Shown: one piece after another, positions 35,291-45,131 of the stretch
How positions within the stretch are numbered: position 1 is the stretch's first letter
How the letters are laid out: each line of letters starts with the position of its first letter
DNA from: CAVXXD01 sp963765625
GTDB lineage: Bacteria > Actinomycetota > Geothermincolia > Geothermincolales > Geothermincolaceae
Length of the DNA: 64,000 bases
Direction: 5' to 3'
Assembly (NCBI GenBank): GCA_963765625.1
Contig: CAVXXD010000017.1
Coordinates: forward strand, 31,632-95,631
Notes under the pieces: generated by a model
Told to the model about the DNA's origin: nothing
What the model saw: only the letters and a program-made list of their open reading frames with translations
The model's database searches: none
Position numbers and translations under genes: made by a program

Positions 35291-36764
35291 TCAGTCGAGG
35301 GACGCTTTCTTCTTGCGCAACTTCATTCCAAGCAATACCAGGGCGCCCAGCGCCATGAAGTAGGGCTGCAGCTTGACCAGCGGCATGAGCCCCTTCTTGA
35401 AGTGGGGCTTGGTCGATCAGGTTGACCACGATGCCCTGCTTGTCCTGCATGATGGTGGATGTCACCAGCTTGCCGGAGCATACCGCGCCTTCCATGCCCG
35501 CCGAGTGGCCGGCTTTGGTGAAGTCGCCCGCTACGTAGAAGTTGTCTATGGGGGTGCGCTGGGTGGGGCGGTATTCGTCCATGTGGGGCAGTTGGGCGTA
35601 GACGCCCTGGCGCTCGCGGACTATTTTCCATTTCTTGACCTCGGCCCCGCGCGCATCGGGCAGGATCAGGCGGATGTCGTCTATGACCTTCTGGGCGATG
35701 GCTTTATCCGTCAGGGGCATGAGGTGCTTGCAGGGGGTGATGACGCACTCCAGCATGGACCCCTCGTAGGGGAACTGCTCGGGGATGAGCTGGGTGAGGT
35801 CGGCGAACCAGTTGAAGACGGTACCGACGCCAGTGGCGATGTTCTTCTGATCGAGCACCTTGCGGTCGAACCAGACCTGGGCCGACAGCGAGGGCGCGTC
35901 CTCGAACTGCCACAGATTCTGGAAGAATTTGTAGCCGTAAGCCTCATCCGGCAGGACACGCCGTAGTGCCTGGAAGGACAGGGCGGAGACGTAGACGTCG
36001 GCGGTGATGTTGCGCCCCTTGGTGGGGGTGACGCTGCGGATGGCGCCGTTCTTGATGTTGATGGACTCTATACCGTTACCGGCGATGATCTTGCCGCCGC
36101 GCTCGGTGATGTACCTGATGGCCGCGTCCACGTAGATCTCGCCCAGACCGCCCTTGGCAAAGCCCACTGCCACCGCTTCGGCGGTAGTGACGACATTGCG
36201 GATCCAGTAGACCGAGGCCTTGGCGGAGACCTTATATGGCTCCAGGAAGGTAAGGCCGTTGGTCATGGGGCCGAGCATGTCGTCGATGAGGTGCTGCGAG
36301 GTGCCGTAACGGTGCAGAAAATCCTCCAGGGTGATGTTGTCCAGCTTGGCCAGGGCGGCGTCGCTCAGGTTGATGGCGCGCATGCCGGCCGGGCCGAAGC
36401 GGATGAGGTCCAGCAGGGTTATGTGCTTGAAATTGAGGACGCCGATGCCGTGCAGGGGCGCCGGCAGGTTCGCGGATTTGAAGGCGGTCTCGTTGCCGTT
36501 GGGCTTGATATAAGTGAGGGAGTCGGTCCAGCGTATGACGTCTTTGGCTCCGATGTGTTCGAAAAATCCCAGGATGTTGACGTAGTGGGGGAAGAAGACG
36601 TGCAGGGCGTTGTCGATACTGTCGCCGTCCTCGTCAAGCCAGGAAGCGGCGCGCCCTCCCAGCAGCTCTTCCTTTTCGATCAGGGTGACTTCGAAGCCGT
36701 TGTCCAGCAGGTGGACGGCGGACGACAGCCCGGACAGGCCTCCTCCCATGATCAGTACTTTCAT
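35291..36764 (-). CDS. Phytoene desaturase-like FAD oxidoreductase, frameshifted end
   Basis: About 490 residues. The N-terminal dinucleotide motif is VLIMGGGLSGLSSAVHLLDNGFEVTLIEKEELLGGRA split over the usual beta-alpha-beta, typical of carotenoid and squalene desaturases and amine oxidases. The C-terminal FAD motif is NFYVAGDFTKAGHSAGMEGAVCSG. After ...IVVNLI one extra base near 35411-35420 shifts the frame; removing it gives TKPHFKKGLMPLVKLQPYF, a hydrophobic helix and LRKKKASLD, ending at 35291. The spurious continuation runs on to 35133. It is followed (upstream in genome order) by a 30-base gap to an epimerase, a pairing reminiscent of squalene-associated HpnE with HpnA. Carotenoid or hopanoid chemistry is therefore plausible but unproven. 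Confidence 0.85.
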
Positions 36765-36794
36765 AACTCCTCCTTGTTCAGTAGCGGACGCATG

Positions 36795-37883
36795 TTAGAG
36801 GTGGCTGGGGAGCCACTTGTTGTCGACGTACCACTTCACGGTCTCCTTTAGCCCTTCCCTGGAATCGGGGTACTCGAAGACGAACCCCGCGTCGCGCAGG
36901 CGCGAGGTGTCCATGCGAGACTGGCTGCTGAAGTAGTCCAGGGCGTCGGAATCGATGCCGGGCGTGAAGCCGGGGGTCAGCTTCTGGGTCACGACGTACA
37001 CCTTCCACATCGCGGCTAGGAACAAGTTGACGGGCAGCAAGGGCCATTCCGGCAGCTTGGCCAATAACGCCATGGCCTTGCCAAGCAGGGGGAACCACTT
37101 GAAGGCCTTCATGCTCCTGCCGTAGAAGGAAAGGAAGGCGTTGGTCTGCTCTTCCAGGGTGGAGGGGCGGTCCTCCCCGCAGTTGAAAGCCTTGCCCTCC
37201 ACGCCCTCGGCGTCGAGCAGGAAGACCGCGGCGCGGGCGATATCCCGCACATGGACGATGTGGAAGTATAGACCCCGCGTGGGCAGGGGGATGTGCTTGA
37301 TGGGGGTCTTCGAGAACATCAGCATGGCGGTCATCACCGTGGCTTCACCGTAGCGGGAATAATGGCCGTAGATGGCGCCGGGCCGCAGGGAGCAAACCGG
37401 CAGCCCGTTGTTGCGCCAGGCCTCGAAGACTACCTCCTCGCCCATGTGCTTGGTCTCTCTCGTAGTTGTTGCGTGGATGCTTGCCGTCGTCCTCCTTGAT
37501 TATCGAGGACTCGAGCTGAGCCGTAGACGGCCATGGAAGCGATGTGCACGAAACGCTTGATGCCGCCGTGAGCCACGGCCGCCCGGCTGGTCGACATGGA
37601 AGCTTCGACGTTGGCCTTGAAGAGGATCTCGTAAGGAAGCGACATAACGAAGAGGCCGGCCACGTTGATGATGTAGTCGCAGTCCGGCGATGGCCTTCTC
37701 CACGAAGGATTAGTCGGTGAGTTCTCCCATGCGCGCCTCGGCGCCGAGGGCGGTGGCATGTGCCATGTCCTTGCCGGGAAGGTCGCTGGCGACCACCTCG
37801 TATCCAGCGTTAACGGCTTCCTCTACTACATGACGGCCGAGAAATCCGGCCGCGCCGTTGATGAAGACTCTTTTCCCTGCCAA
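36795..37883 (-). pseudogene. NAD-dependent epimerase/dehydratase, several frame breaks
   Basis: Extended short-chain dehydrogenase (NAD-sugar epimerase/3-beta-HSD type). Start TTG at 37883 after GGAGGGAGG gives the Rossmann start KRVFINGAAGFLGRHVV. The interior reads CDYIINVAGLF, NVEASMSTSRAAVAHGG, SMAVYGSA, and further on SLRPGAIYGHYSRYG. The frame is broken by a TAA at 37710-37712 and by three single-base insertions, near 37683, 37513 and 37455. Removing them restores VYGSAESSIIKEDDGKH...NNYERTKHMGEEVV, about 360 residues. So many hits in one gene could mean decay, but the repaired protein is conserved throughout, so errors are as likely. HpnA-like function is possible given the desaturase partner. 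Confidence 0.75.
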
Positions 37884-38018
37884 TACTGTTCCTCCCTCCG
37901 CTTATCCCCTCCTTAATAATAGATAGGTTAGCACCATTGACCCCTCTCGACAACACGACCAGCGCGACGTCAAGCCATCACGGAATGGGCTTTATGCTCT
38001 GATAGTTTGGAGGCTAAG

Positions 38019-38511
38019 TCACATGGCGCATTCGGTGGGGTCGCCCTGCAGCTTGGCCAGGCCGTGGTGGAGGGCGGGCAGTATCACTTCGAGGTTCTCC
38101 TTCGCCCCCTTCGGGCTGCCGGGAAGGTTGATGATGAGGGTGCAGCCGCGGATGCCCGAGACGGCTCGCGAGAGCATGGCGTGGGGGGTTACGGCCATGG
38201 AGGCGGCACGCATGGCCTCCGCGAACCCCGGCGCTTCCCGCGTGAAGAGCTGCCTGGTGACGTCGGGGGTGATGTCACGAGGCGAGAGGCCGGTCCCGCC
38301 TGTAGTCAGGACCAGGTTCAAGTGCCTCGTGGTCGCTGTATTCGATGAGTTTCAGCTTGATGGGCATCTCTTCGTCCGGCACGATGTCGCGTCTTGCTAC
38401 TTCCCAACCCTCGGCCTCGACAAGCCTGGCGATCTCGTCGCCGGAGAGGTCCTCCCGCTCACCCGCTGCTCCCTTGTCGCTGACTGTCAGGATGCCGACG
38501 CGAAAACTCAT
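38019..38511 (-). CDS. mog: Molybdopterin adenylyltransferase MogA/MoaB family, frameshifted
   Basis: Adenylates molybdopterin before metal insertion. The N-terminal part VGILTVSDKGAAGEREDLSGDEI and the C-terminal part VLTTGGTGLSPRDITPDVT with PGSPKGAKENLEVILPALHHGL are in different frames. Removing one A near 38320 joins DHEAL to NLVLTTGGTG, giving a normal ~163-residue protein. Its ATG overlaps the stop of the MOSC gene by four bases, so it is the last gene of moaA-moaC-MOSC-mog. Confidence 0.88.
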
Positions 38512-38954
38512 TCTTCCACCACCTCTATCTTGTCATCGTTCATGACCCAGCCGCCCTTGATGACCCTGGCGAAGATACCTTCCTTGGGCATTATGCAGTC
38601 GCCGGCCTTGTAGTAAATGGCACAGCGGTCTACGCATTCCTTGCCGATCTGGCTGACCTCCAGGATGACCTCCTTGCCCACTCGCAGACGCTGGCCCACC
38701 GGGAGCGACACCAGGTCCAGCCCCCGGGTGGTGAGGTTCTCGCCGAACGCTCCCGGGCGCAGGTCCTTGAGACCGAGCTCGCGCATCTTGTCGATGGATT
38801 CGTCAGCCAGAAGGCTCACCTGGCGGTGGGCGAAGCCGGCGTGCGCATCTCCCTCCAGGCCGAGTTCCTCGACCAGGAGGGCGCTACCCACGTCGTCTTT
38901 CTGCACGTGCTTCTCCGTGCTGGTGCAGACGGCGATGATTGTCCCCTCGGCCAT
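38508..38954 (-). CDS. MOSC domain protein
   Basis: 148 residues, start ATG 38954 (MAEGTIIAVCTSTEKHVQK). The MOSC (molybdenum cofactor sulfurase C-terminal) fold is shown by GLEGDAHAGFAHRQVSLL, GAFGENLTTRGLDL, LPVGQRLRVG and the Cys of IGKECVDRC, the conserved sulfur-handling residue. In anaerobes, small MOSC proteins lie with moco genes and are thought to carry sulfur or bind the cofactor. The start is 2 bases from the moaC stop. Confidence 0.88.
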   Translation of the reverse strand: MAEGTIIAVCTSTEKHVQKDDVGSALLVEELGLEGDAHAGFAHRQVSLLADESIDKMRELGLKDLRPGAFGENLTTRGLDLVSLPVGQRLRVGKEVILEVSQIGKECVDRCAIYYKAGDCIMPKEGIFARVIKGGWVMNDDKIEVVEE

Positions 38955-38956
38955 GC

Positions 38957-39499
38957 TTATGACTCCCTGGACTCTCTGGGGGGGCGGCGGTCCTGCCGTC
39001 GGAAGTTGCCGGAACGGCCTCCGCTCTTGGAGACGAGCTGGATGTTGGAGACGGTCATGGCCCGGTCGACCGCTTTGCACATGTCATAGATGGTCAGGCC
39101 GGCAACTGAGGCCGCGGTCAAGGCTTCGATCTCCACACCGGTGCGTCCGCTCGTCCTGACACTGGTGTTTATCTCCACACAGGAAGCTTCCTCGTCCAGT
39201 TCGAAATCCACTTCTACCGAGTTGATCTGCAGTGGGTGGCAGAGAGGGATCAGTTCGAAGGTGCGCTTGGCAGCCATGATACCGGCCACCCGCGCTACGG
39301 AGAGCACGTCCCCCTTTTTTATCTTGTCTTCCTTGATCAGGCGCAGGGTCTCGGGCTGCATGGCCACTCTTGCTCTTGCCGTCGCCCGGCGTTCGGAGAC
39401 TTTCTTTTCGCTTACGTCAACCATCCGGGCCTGGCCTTTGTTGTCTACATGGGTCAGGCTTTGTCCGGTGGTCTCGGGTTCTTTTCTGCTTCTGGTCAC
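38957..39499 (-). CDS. moaC: Cyclic pyranopterin monophosphate synthase
   Basis: 180 residues; second step of molybdopterin synthesis. Signature stretches are LTHVDNKGQARMVDVSEKK split with MVDVS, GIMAAKRTFELIPLCHPL, and the C-terminal GRTGVEIEALTAASVAGLTIYDMCKAVD. GTG start at 39499 with AGGAGG upstream; an overlapping ATGATGTGA means moaA and moaC are translationally coupled. The C-terminus has a basic extension (RSGNFRRQDRRPPRE) longer than usual. Confidence 0.95.
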   Translation of the reverse strand: MTRSRKEPETTGQSLTHVDNKGQARMVDVSEKKVSERRATARARVAMQPETLRLIKEDKIKKGDVLSVARVAGIMAAKRTFELIPLCHPLQINSVEVDFELDEEASCVEINTSVRTSGRTGVEIEALTAASVAGLTIYDMCKAVDRAMTVSNIQLVSKSGGRSGNFRRQDRRPPRESRES

Positions 39500-39500
39500 A

Positions 39501-40487
39501 TCATCCTCCTATACGAGACATCTTCTGGTCGAAATCCTCGTTCGGTCCGCCGTGCTGGCGGGGTTTTGCCGCCAGGCAGGCTTGGATCGCCCCGAGTACC
39601 TGCTCGTCTCCGGCACCTGAACGCAGCAGGCTGCGCACGTCCGTTTCGGTATCAGAGAGAAGGCAGGGTTTGAGTTTTCCGTCAGAGGTGAGCCTCAGAC
39701 GGTTGCAGGTAAGACAGAAGTGAGAGGAAACGGGAGATATAAGGCCTATCCTCCCGCGCATCCCTTCCAGCCCCAGGTAACGGGCAGGGCCTGCTCCCAC
39801 CGGCGCTTCACTTTCGCGGATCTTACCAAGACCTTGCAGGACCTGCGTGACCCGCTCGGCTGCGACGAAGTGAGAGTCGTCCATGTTCCCCCGCGGGCTC
39901 ATGTACTCGATGAAGCGCACGAAAACAGGCTCTTCCTGTGCCATCCTGATAAAGGCCCCTATCTCCTCCGGGCTGTCGTTGATGCCCTTCAGCAGGACGA
40001 CGTTGAGCTTGACGGGATGCAGGCCTGCGTCCATGGCCGCCCGCAGGCCATCGAGGGCCAGCCTCAGGTTGCCGCCCCGCGTGAGCTCGCGGAAAGTATC
40101 CGGGTTGAGGGAGTCGATACTGATGTTGACCCGGAGGAGGCCGGCTTCTTTGAGCTCTTCGGCGAAGCGAGAGAGCAGGATACCGTTGGTAGTGAGGGAA
40201 AGGTCGACGAGGGGGCAATCCCTGGCCAGCGAGCGTACCAGGCCGGATACCCCTTTGCGCACCAGGGGTTCTCCACCGGTGATGCGGACCTTGGTGATGC
40301 CGCTGCTGGCGGCGATGGCCACGAAGCGAAGAATCTCCTCGTAGGAGAGAATGTCCACGTGGTCCAGTTGAGGAACGCCCCCTGAGGGCATGCAATACCT
40401 GCAGCGCAGATTGCAACGATCGGTTATCGAGAGGCGCAGATAGTCTATCGTTCTGGCGTGTCCGTCTTGCAACAAATCTTTACCCAC
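39501..40487 (-). CDS. moaA: GTP 3',8-cyclase (radical SAM)
   Basis: 328 residues; first step of molybdopterin synthesis, converting GTP to 3',8-cyclo-GTP. The radical-SAM triad is CNLRCRYC near residue 26, followed by RITGGEPL. The second C-terminal [4Fe-4S] site is CLTCNRLRLTSDGKLKPC. The usual C-terminal GG is not at the very end; the last residues read MSRIGG, which does restore a terminal Gly-Gly. GTG start at 40487. It is the head of the four-gene moco operon that could serve the molybdopterin enzymes at 5329-10617. Confidence 0.95.
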   Translation of the reverse strand: MGKDLLQDGHARTIDYLRLSITDRCNLRCRYCMPSGGVPQLDHVDILSYEEILRFVAIAASSGITKVRITGGEPLVRKGVSGLVRSLARDCPLVDLSLTTNGILLSRFAEELKEAGLLRVNISIDSLNPDTFRELTRGGNLRLALDGLRAAMDAGLHPVKLNVVLLKGINDSPEEIGAFIRMAQEEPVFVRFIEYMSPRGNMDDSHFVAAERVTQVLQGLGKIRESEAPVGAGPARYLGLEGMRGRIGLISPVSSHFCLTCNRLRLTSDGKLKPCLLSDTETDVRSLLRSGAGDEQVLGAIQACLAAKPRQHGGPNEDFDQKMSRIGG

Positions 40488-40521
40488 TTTTTTACATATA
40501 TTAAATTAATTTTGGAAAATA

Positions 40522-41286
40522 TCACAGGCTGACAGCAGTACCTTTAACGATCTCCATAGACGGCAGATGCCCGATCAGGCGATAGCGGCCCAGGGTTTTT
40601 TCGTCCACTTCTACCAGGAAATCGGTGTGAGCGGGTAATTCGGGGATCTTCCAGCCGCCACTCTTGCCCGCGCCCATGGTCAGTATGACCTTGTCTCCCT
40701 CGCTCATCCTTCCTCCCCGAACCCTTATTTTGACCTTGGACTGCTCGAGAAGGAGGTTGCCGTAATCCAGGGGGTTGAGCTTGCTGCCGTGGCGCTTCAT
40801 CCATTCCCTCGCGAATACTCGCAGCATGAATCGTATCGGTACGGCAGGTATCCGCCCGACTTCCAGGGCGGCGGTACCGCTCGATTCCAGCTTGACCGAG
40901 AAGAAATTCGGGCGGCCGGGGCGGGTGTTCTGCAGAATACCCCACCCGAAAGGCGGCTGGAGATCGGTCCGGCGAGAACCGTCGGGGAAGACCGTCAGGC
41001 GGCATGGCGCCAACTTAATGCCTCCGTCCTCGGAGATGCCGCCAGGGCCGGCGATAAAGGTCAGGGTGACGACCTGCCTGCCATCGATGGTCAAAACCTG
41101 CTCTGGGGTTAACGTTGCCTGGCCGGGAGCGGCTTCTGTCGAAGGTTCCGGAGTTTCCCCGGCGCGGAAACATTCCGGCTGGTAGAGATAGTCCATGATC
41201 CCGTAGAAGATCGTCCCGTAGTATGCTCCCGCTGCCCCAAGGACAGCACCGGCCATCCCTATCGCCGTCTTTTTCGCGATATTCAC
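40522..41286 (-). CDS. Membrane-anchored protein, unknown
   Basis: 254 residues. One N-terminal hydrophobic segment (IGMAGAVLGAAGAYYGTIFYGIM split by a short turn) probably anchors it, with the rest outside. The outer part has TLTFIAGPGGISEDGGIKLA and GWGILQNTRPGRPNFF, which look like a beta-sandwich. I cannot assign a family. It starts with GTG at 41286. The 35-base gap to moaA suggests a separate or weakly linked unit. Confidence 0.65.
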   Translation of the reverse strand: MNIAKKTAIGMAGAVLGAAGAYYGTIFYGIMDYLYQPECFRAGETPEPSTEAAPGQATLTPEQVLTIDGRQVVTLTFIAGPGGISEDGGIKLAPCRLTVFPDGSRRTDLQPPFGWGILQNTRPGRPNFFSVKLESSGTAALEVGRIPAVPIRFMLRVFAREWMKRHGSKLNPLDYGNLLLEQSKVKIRVRGGRMSEGDKVILTMGAGKSGGWKIPELPAHTDFLVEVDEKTLGRYRLIGHLPSMEIVKGTAVSL

Positions 41287-41425
41287 ATCAAATCCCTCAT
41301 CTCTGCTTCCGGTAAACCAAAATATCTTACTAACGCATTATTTCACTTTCTCGTCTGTCAAGCCAGAAGACTGGCCGGGTGCTAAACTGTAATAATTGTA
41401 AAAATTCAGACCATAAGGGGAAGAC

Positions 41426-41824
41426 ATGAAAAAGAAGATGGAGGCTTTCGCCAGGGACCCGTTCGCCACGCTCCTGGGCATAGAGCTCATAGAAATAAGG
41501 GAAGGATATGCCCGTGCCAGGCTGCGGTTGGGAGACGATCATCTCAACTTCAATGGGTCACCGCACGGAGGGGTGGTATTTGCCCTCGCCGACGCGGTGT
41601 TCGCGGCGGCTTCGAACAGCCGCGAAGTGGTATCAGTCGCGACCCACGTGAGCATCGATTTTCTCCGGGCCCCAAAGCAGGGAGACGAGCTCATCGCCAC
41701 CTGCCGGGAGAACCTCCTCGGGCGTAAAGTCGGCCATTATGCCATGGAGGTCCAGAGCGGAAACGGGGAAGTCGTGGCTCTTTGCCAGGGGTGGGTATAT
41801 CGCACCTCCAAGGAACACCAGTAA
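41426..41824 (+). CDS. PaaI-type hotdog thioesterase
   Basis: 132 residues of the hotdog fold; hydrolyses aryl- or acyl-CoA thioesters. Conserved FNGSPHGGVVFALADAVFA split around the HGG motif, with Asp as likely catalytic residue, and VSIDFLRAPKQGDEL. The ATG at 41426 follows AAGGGGAAGAC. PaaI relatives relieve CoA trapping in phenylacetate degradation, which would suit a cell carrying the acyl-CoA cluster at the left end, though the two are far apart. Confidence 0.88.
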   Translation: MKKKMEAFARDPFATLLGIELIEIREGYARARLRLGDDHLNFNGSPHGGVVFALADAVFAAASNSREVVSVATHVSIDFLRAPKQGDELIATCRENLLGRKVGHYAMEVQSGNGEVVALCQGWVYRTSKEHQ

Positions 41825-41920
41825 CCTGTCCCACCAGCATGGTAGGGGACCGGCGCGGCATTCTTTTTCTACCACTCGAAGAAAATATCCTGTATACTAT
41901 GAATTGCTTGGAGGTAGTAT

Positions 41921-42229
41921 ATGGATACCCTGATTGAAAAACTGAATAAGTATTATATCAGGACAAAGGGCAAGAAGCTCAACAGTGCATACGCCGCTCT
42001 GCTCCAGAAGAGCGAGGATGAACTGACCTCCGACGAAGAACTGATATACAACAACCGCATCGAGCCCAACATGGACTATTTCATAGAAACCATGTACCGG
42101 ATTTACGTCGAGGAGGGGAGGCCCCTCAACCAATGGCGCGAGGCGGTCCTCCAGGACACGTCGATCCTTAACGGCATCGCTAAAAAGGTGGTAGTGCGGG
42201 CCATCCGCGATCAGGAGATGGGCCGGTAG
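41921..42229 (+). CDS. Small helical protein, unknown
   Basis: 102 residues, ATG at 41921 after GGAGGTAGTAT, an excellent ribosome site. Highly charged and predicted mostly helical (KLNKYYIRTKGKKLNSAYAA..., DELTSDEELIYNNRIEPNMD). No signal, membrane segment or motif that I recognise. It ends 17 bases from the convergent pilB stop. Confidence 0.75.
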   Translation: MDTLIEKLNKYYIRTKGKKLNSAYAALLQKSEDELTSDEELIYNNRIEPNMDYFIETMYRIYVEEGRPLNQWREAVLQDTSILNGIAKKVVVRAIRDQEMGR

Positions 42230-42246
42230 GCAAGGAAGGCAGCGGG

Positions 42247-43929
42247 CTAGACGGTCACCACCCGCATGATTTCCTCTAGAGATGTCAAACCCAGTTTTAC
42301 TTTGTAGAAACCGTCTTCCTTCATGGAGAGGATGCCATCCTTCCTGGCCTGCTCGTTGATGGTGGTGGCTGAAGCCTCCTGCACCGTGAGACGCTGTATC
42401 TCTTCGCTCATGGGCATCACCTCGTAGAGACCGACACGCCCTTTGTAGCCGGTGTTGTTGCAGCGTGAGCAACCTGTTTCGTTGGGCTTGTAAAGTATCA
42501 TCTCCTCACCGTCGTCATTCATGGGGAAGCGCATATTGTGCAGGAGGTCGGGGTCGTGTTCGTAGGGGACCTTGCAATTGGGGCAGAGTTTGCGGATGAG
42601 GCGCTGAGCCATCACGCAGTTGATGGATGACGATACCAGGAAGGGTTCCACCCCCATCTCGATGAGGCGCGGCAGGGCGCCGGCGGCGTCGTTGGTGTGC
42701 AGGGTGGAGAGGACGAGGTGGCCGGTCAGAGCCGCTTCAATCGCGATCTTGGCGGTTTCGGTGTCGCGGATCTCACCGACCATCAGGATGTCGGGCGTGG
42801 TCCTGAGGATGTTGCGCAAAGCGCTTGCGAAGGTCAGGCCGGCCTTGGCATTGACCTGTACCTGGTTGATTCCGGCCAGGCGGTATTCCACAGGGTCTTC
42901 AACCGTGGTGATGTTGACTTCGTCGCTGTTGAGGACGTTTAAAGTGGCGTAGAGGGTGGTTGACTTGCCACTACCGGTAGGGCCTGTGACCAGGAGTGCG
43001 CCATGCGGCTTCTGGTAGGCTTTGGCGAACTTGGCGAGGGGCTCTTCCAGGAAGCCCAGGTCCTCCAGGCGGAGCATGATGCTGGACCTGTCCAGGATAC
43101 GCATGACGATCTTTTCGCCGTAGACGGTGGGCAGGATAGCCACGCGGAAGTCGATGGATTTGTCCCTGAAGACCATGCCGAAGTGCCCGTCCTGAGGTAC
43201 GCGGCGTTCGGCGATGTTCAGGTCAGACATGATCTTGATGCGGGAGACGATTCCGGTGAGGATATTCTTGGGGCTCCGGCGGATCTCCTGGCAGACACCA
43301 TCAATACGGTACCGGACGAGGATATGGTCTTCCCGGGGATCGATATGGATGTCCGACGCCCCCCTGGTGATCGCCTCGGTTATCAGCAGGTTAGTGAAGC
43401 GGACGATAGGGGCATCGTCCACGACCTCCCTGATCCCTTCAATGCCGCCTTCACCACCTCCGGCGGCATCCAGCGCCTCTTCGACCACGTCAGTGTCCAG
43501 GTGATAATACCTCTGGATGGCTGCAAGGACATCGTCCCTGGCGCTTACCACTGCTTTGACCTCGTAACCGGTTGAGAGGCGGATGTCGTCCAGGGCGTAG
43601 ATGTTGGTGGGGTCGGCCATGGCCACGACCAGTCTGCCGTCCTCGAAATCAATGGGGATGCAGAGATAACGACGGGCCATTGCCTCCTCGACCGAGGTCG
43701 TTGCCTGGATGTTGATCTTGTACTCGAGGAGTTCGACGTATTGATGCCCGAGTTCTCCTGCGATCAGTTCGGCCAGGGTGTTTTCCCTGACAAAGCCCAT
43801 CTCCAGGAGTACCCGGCCTAGCGATTTGCCTGATTCTTTCTGTTTCTCAACGGCCATATCCAGCTGCTCCCGTGAGACGATCTCATGCTGCAGGAGCATC
43901 TGGGACAGCCTGTCCAGTTGCGCGGCCAT
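42247..43929 (-). CDS. pilB: Type IV pilus / type II secretion ATPase PilB/GspE
   Basis: 560 residues. The N-terminal MshEN/GspE_N part (LLEMGFVRENTLAELIAGELG) is followed by the hexameric ATPase: Walker A VTGPTGSGKSTT, Asp box IVRFTNLLITEAITRGASDIHI with the DPRED turn, Walker B ILMVGEIRDTETA, His box LVLSTLHTNDA, and the zinc-binding cysteines CPNC...CSRCNNTGYKGR. It powers pilus extension. No other type IV pilus genes are adjacent; the Tad system further on has its own ATPase. Confidence 0.92.
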   Translation of the reverse strand: MAAQLDRLSQMLLQHEIVSREQLDMAVEKQKESGKSLGRVLLEMGFVRENTLAELIAGELGHQYVELLEYKINIQATTSVEEAMARRYLCIPIDFEDGRLVVAMADPTNIYALDDIRLSTGYEVKAVVSARDDVLAAIQRYYHLDTDVVEEALDAAGGGEGGIEGIREVVDDAPIVRFTNLLITEAITRGASDIHIDPREDHILVRYRIDGVCQEIRRSPKNILTGIVSRIKIMSDLNIAERRVPQDGHFGMVFRDKSIDFRVAILPTVYGEKIVMRILDRSSIMLRLEDLGFLEEPLAKFAKAYQKPHGALLVTGPTGSGKSTTLYATLNVLNSDEVNITTVEDPVEYRLAGINQVQVNAKAGLTFASALRNILRTTPDILMVGEIRDTETAKIAIEAALTGHLVLSTLHTNDAAGALPRLIEMGVEPFLVSSSINCVMAQRLIRKLCPNCKVPYEHDPDLLHNMRFPMNDDGEEMILYKPNETGCSRCNNTGYKGRVGLYEVMPMSEEIQRLTVQEASATTINEQARKDGILSMKEDGFYKVKLGLTSLEEIMRVVTV

Positions 43930-44002
43930 TACCAGCCTTTCGTCTTTAATGCATACACCAATAATAATAGGATATCGGCCGCGGTTCCATCGAGCATGAG
44001 GA

Positions 44003-44980
44003 TTATTGGCGGGAAAGTGATTCGAGGAACTCGCGATACACGCAGTCGAGATTCGTGCACTGGAAGCACTCGGTTGAGAGATAACGGTCTCCCCGGTCGG
44101 GAAGTATCACTACGATGCGCCCACGCTCCATCTCTTCGGCCACCTGGAGTGCGGCATGGACCGCGGCCCCAGAGGATATCCCCACAAAAAGACCCTCGAT
44201 GTTGGCCAGGACCCGTGCGGTATTGAAGGCGCACCCATCCTCCACGTTGACCTTCCGGTTCATGACCGAGAAATCGAAGATAGGGGGCAGGAAATCATCC
44301 AGGTTGCGCAGGCCCTGGATGCGGGAGTTCTGGTAAGGCTCCACCCCGATCACCTGGATGTCGGGATATTCCTCGCGCAGCCGTCTACCCACTCCCATAA
44401 GCGTGCCTCCGGTGCCGATTCCGGCCACCAGGACGTCGATGTCGGTGACCTGCTCGAGAATCTCAGCCCCGGTCCCTTCGTAATGAGCACGGACGTTGTC
44501 AGGGTTGGCATACTGGTTGGTGTGGAAATATACAGGGTCCCTGGCCAGTTCAAGCGATTTGGCGATGGCGCCGTTCATACCCTGTTCGCCTGGGGTCAGC
44601 AGTATCTGTGCCCCGAAAGCCTGCATCACCCGGCGGCGCTCTATGCTCATCGATTCCGGCATGACAATGAGGAGCTTATAACCCTTGACGGCGGCGACCA
44701 TGGACAGCCCTATGCCGGTGTTGCCACTGGTGGCTTCGACTATGGTCTTGTCCGGCGTCAGCTCGCCTCGTTTCTCGGCTCCCTCGACCATGTAGAGGGC
44801 GATGCGGTCCTTGACGGAGCTGCAGGGATTGAAGCCTTCGAGTTTGACGTAGACCTCCACCTCGGGACGGGAGGGTGTGACCCTGGCCAGCTTCATGACC
44901 GGGGTTTGTCCGATGAGGTCCAGGGTATTCGGGGGGCGGTTAGGTGACACTTCAGATCGCCTCTCTCTTCCGGTTTCCAT
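44003..44980 (-). CDS. cysK: Cysteine synthase / O-phosphoserine-type sulfhydrylase
   Basis: 325 residues, PLP-dependent beta-substituting enzyme making cysteine. The PLP Lys is in CSSVKDRIAL, followed by EATSGNTGIGLS and the phosphate loop GIGTGGTLMGVG. The C-terminal tail STECFQCTNLDCVY adds clustered cysteines that standard CysK lacks; similar tails occur in CysM-like enzymes. The exact acyl or phospho-serine donor cannot be told. N-terminal start METGRERRS is ~15 residues longer than usual. Confidence 0.88.
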   Translation of the reverse strand: METGRERRSEVSPNRPPNTLDLIGQTPVMKLARVTPSRPEVEVYVKLEGFNPCSSVKDRIALYMVEGAEKRGELTPDKTIVEATSGNTGIGLSMVAAVKGYKLLIVMPESMSIERRRVMQAFGAQILLTPGEQGMNGAIAKSLELARDPVYFHTNQYANPDNVRAHYEGTGAEILEQVTDIDVLVAGIGTGGTLMGVGRRLREEYPDIQVIGVEPYQNSRIQGLRNLDDFLPPIFDFSVMNRKVNVEDGCAFNTARVLANIEGLFVGISSGAAVHAALQVAEEMERGRIVVILPDRGDRYLSTECFQCTNLDCVYREFLESLSRQ

Positions 44981-45101
44981 TAATTATTGACGTATTGGAC
45001 GAAGGCGAAATGGATGCCTTCGGCCTGCAGAACCTTGATCATCTCACAATATATTAAATGGTTAAAACAGCCGCTTGGCAACTGGCAAAGACGTATGATA
45101 A

Positions 45102-45123
45102 GGGCCGCCGATGCCGGCGGCCC
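45102..45123. terminator. Bidirectional hairpin downstream of tRNA-Ala
   Basis: Perfect 9-bp GC stem GGGCCGCCG / CGGCGGCCC with a 4-base loop. On the plus strand TTTT follows; on the minus strand, 9 bases past the tRNA end, TTATCA follows. It probably ends the tRNA transcript. Confidence 0.75.
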
Positions 45124-45131
45124 TTTTATCC

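Noticed and set aside
37710..37712. Stop in the epimerase as another recoded codon
   Set aside because: It is TAA, not TGA, with no family Cys at this place, and the gene has three further frame breaks.
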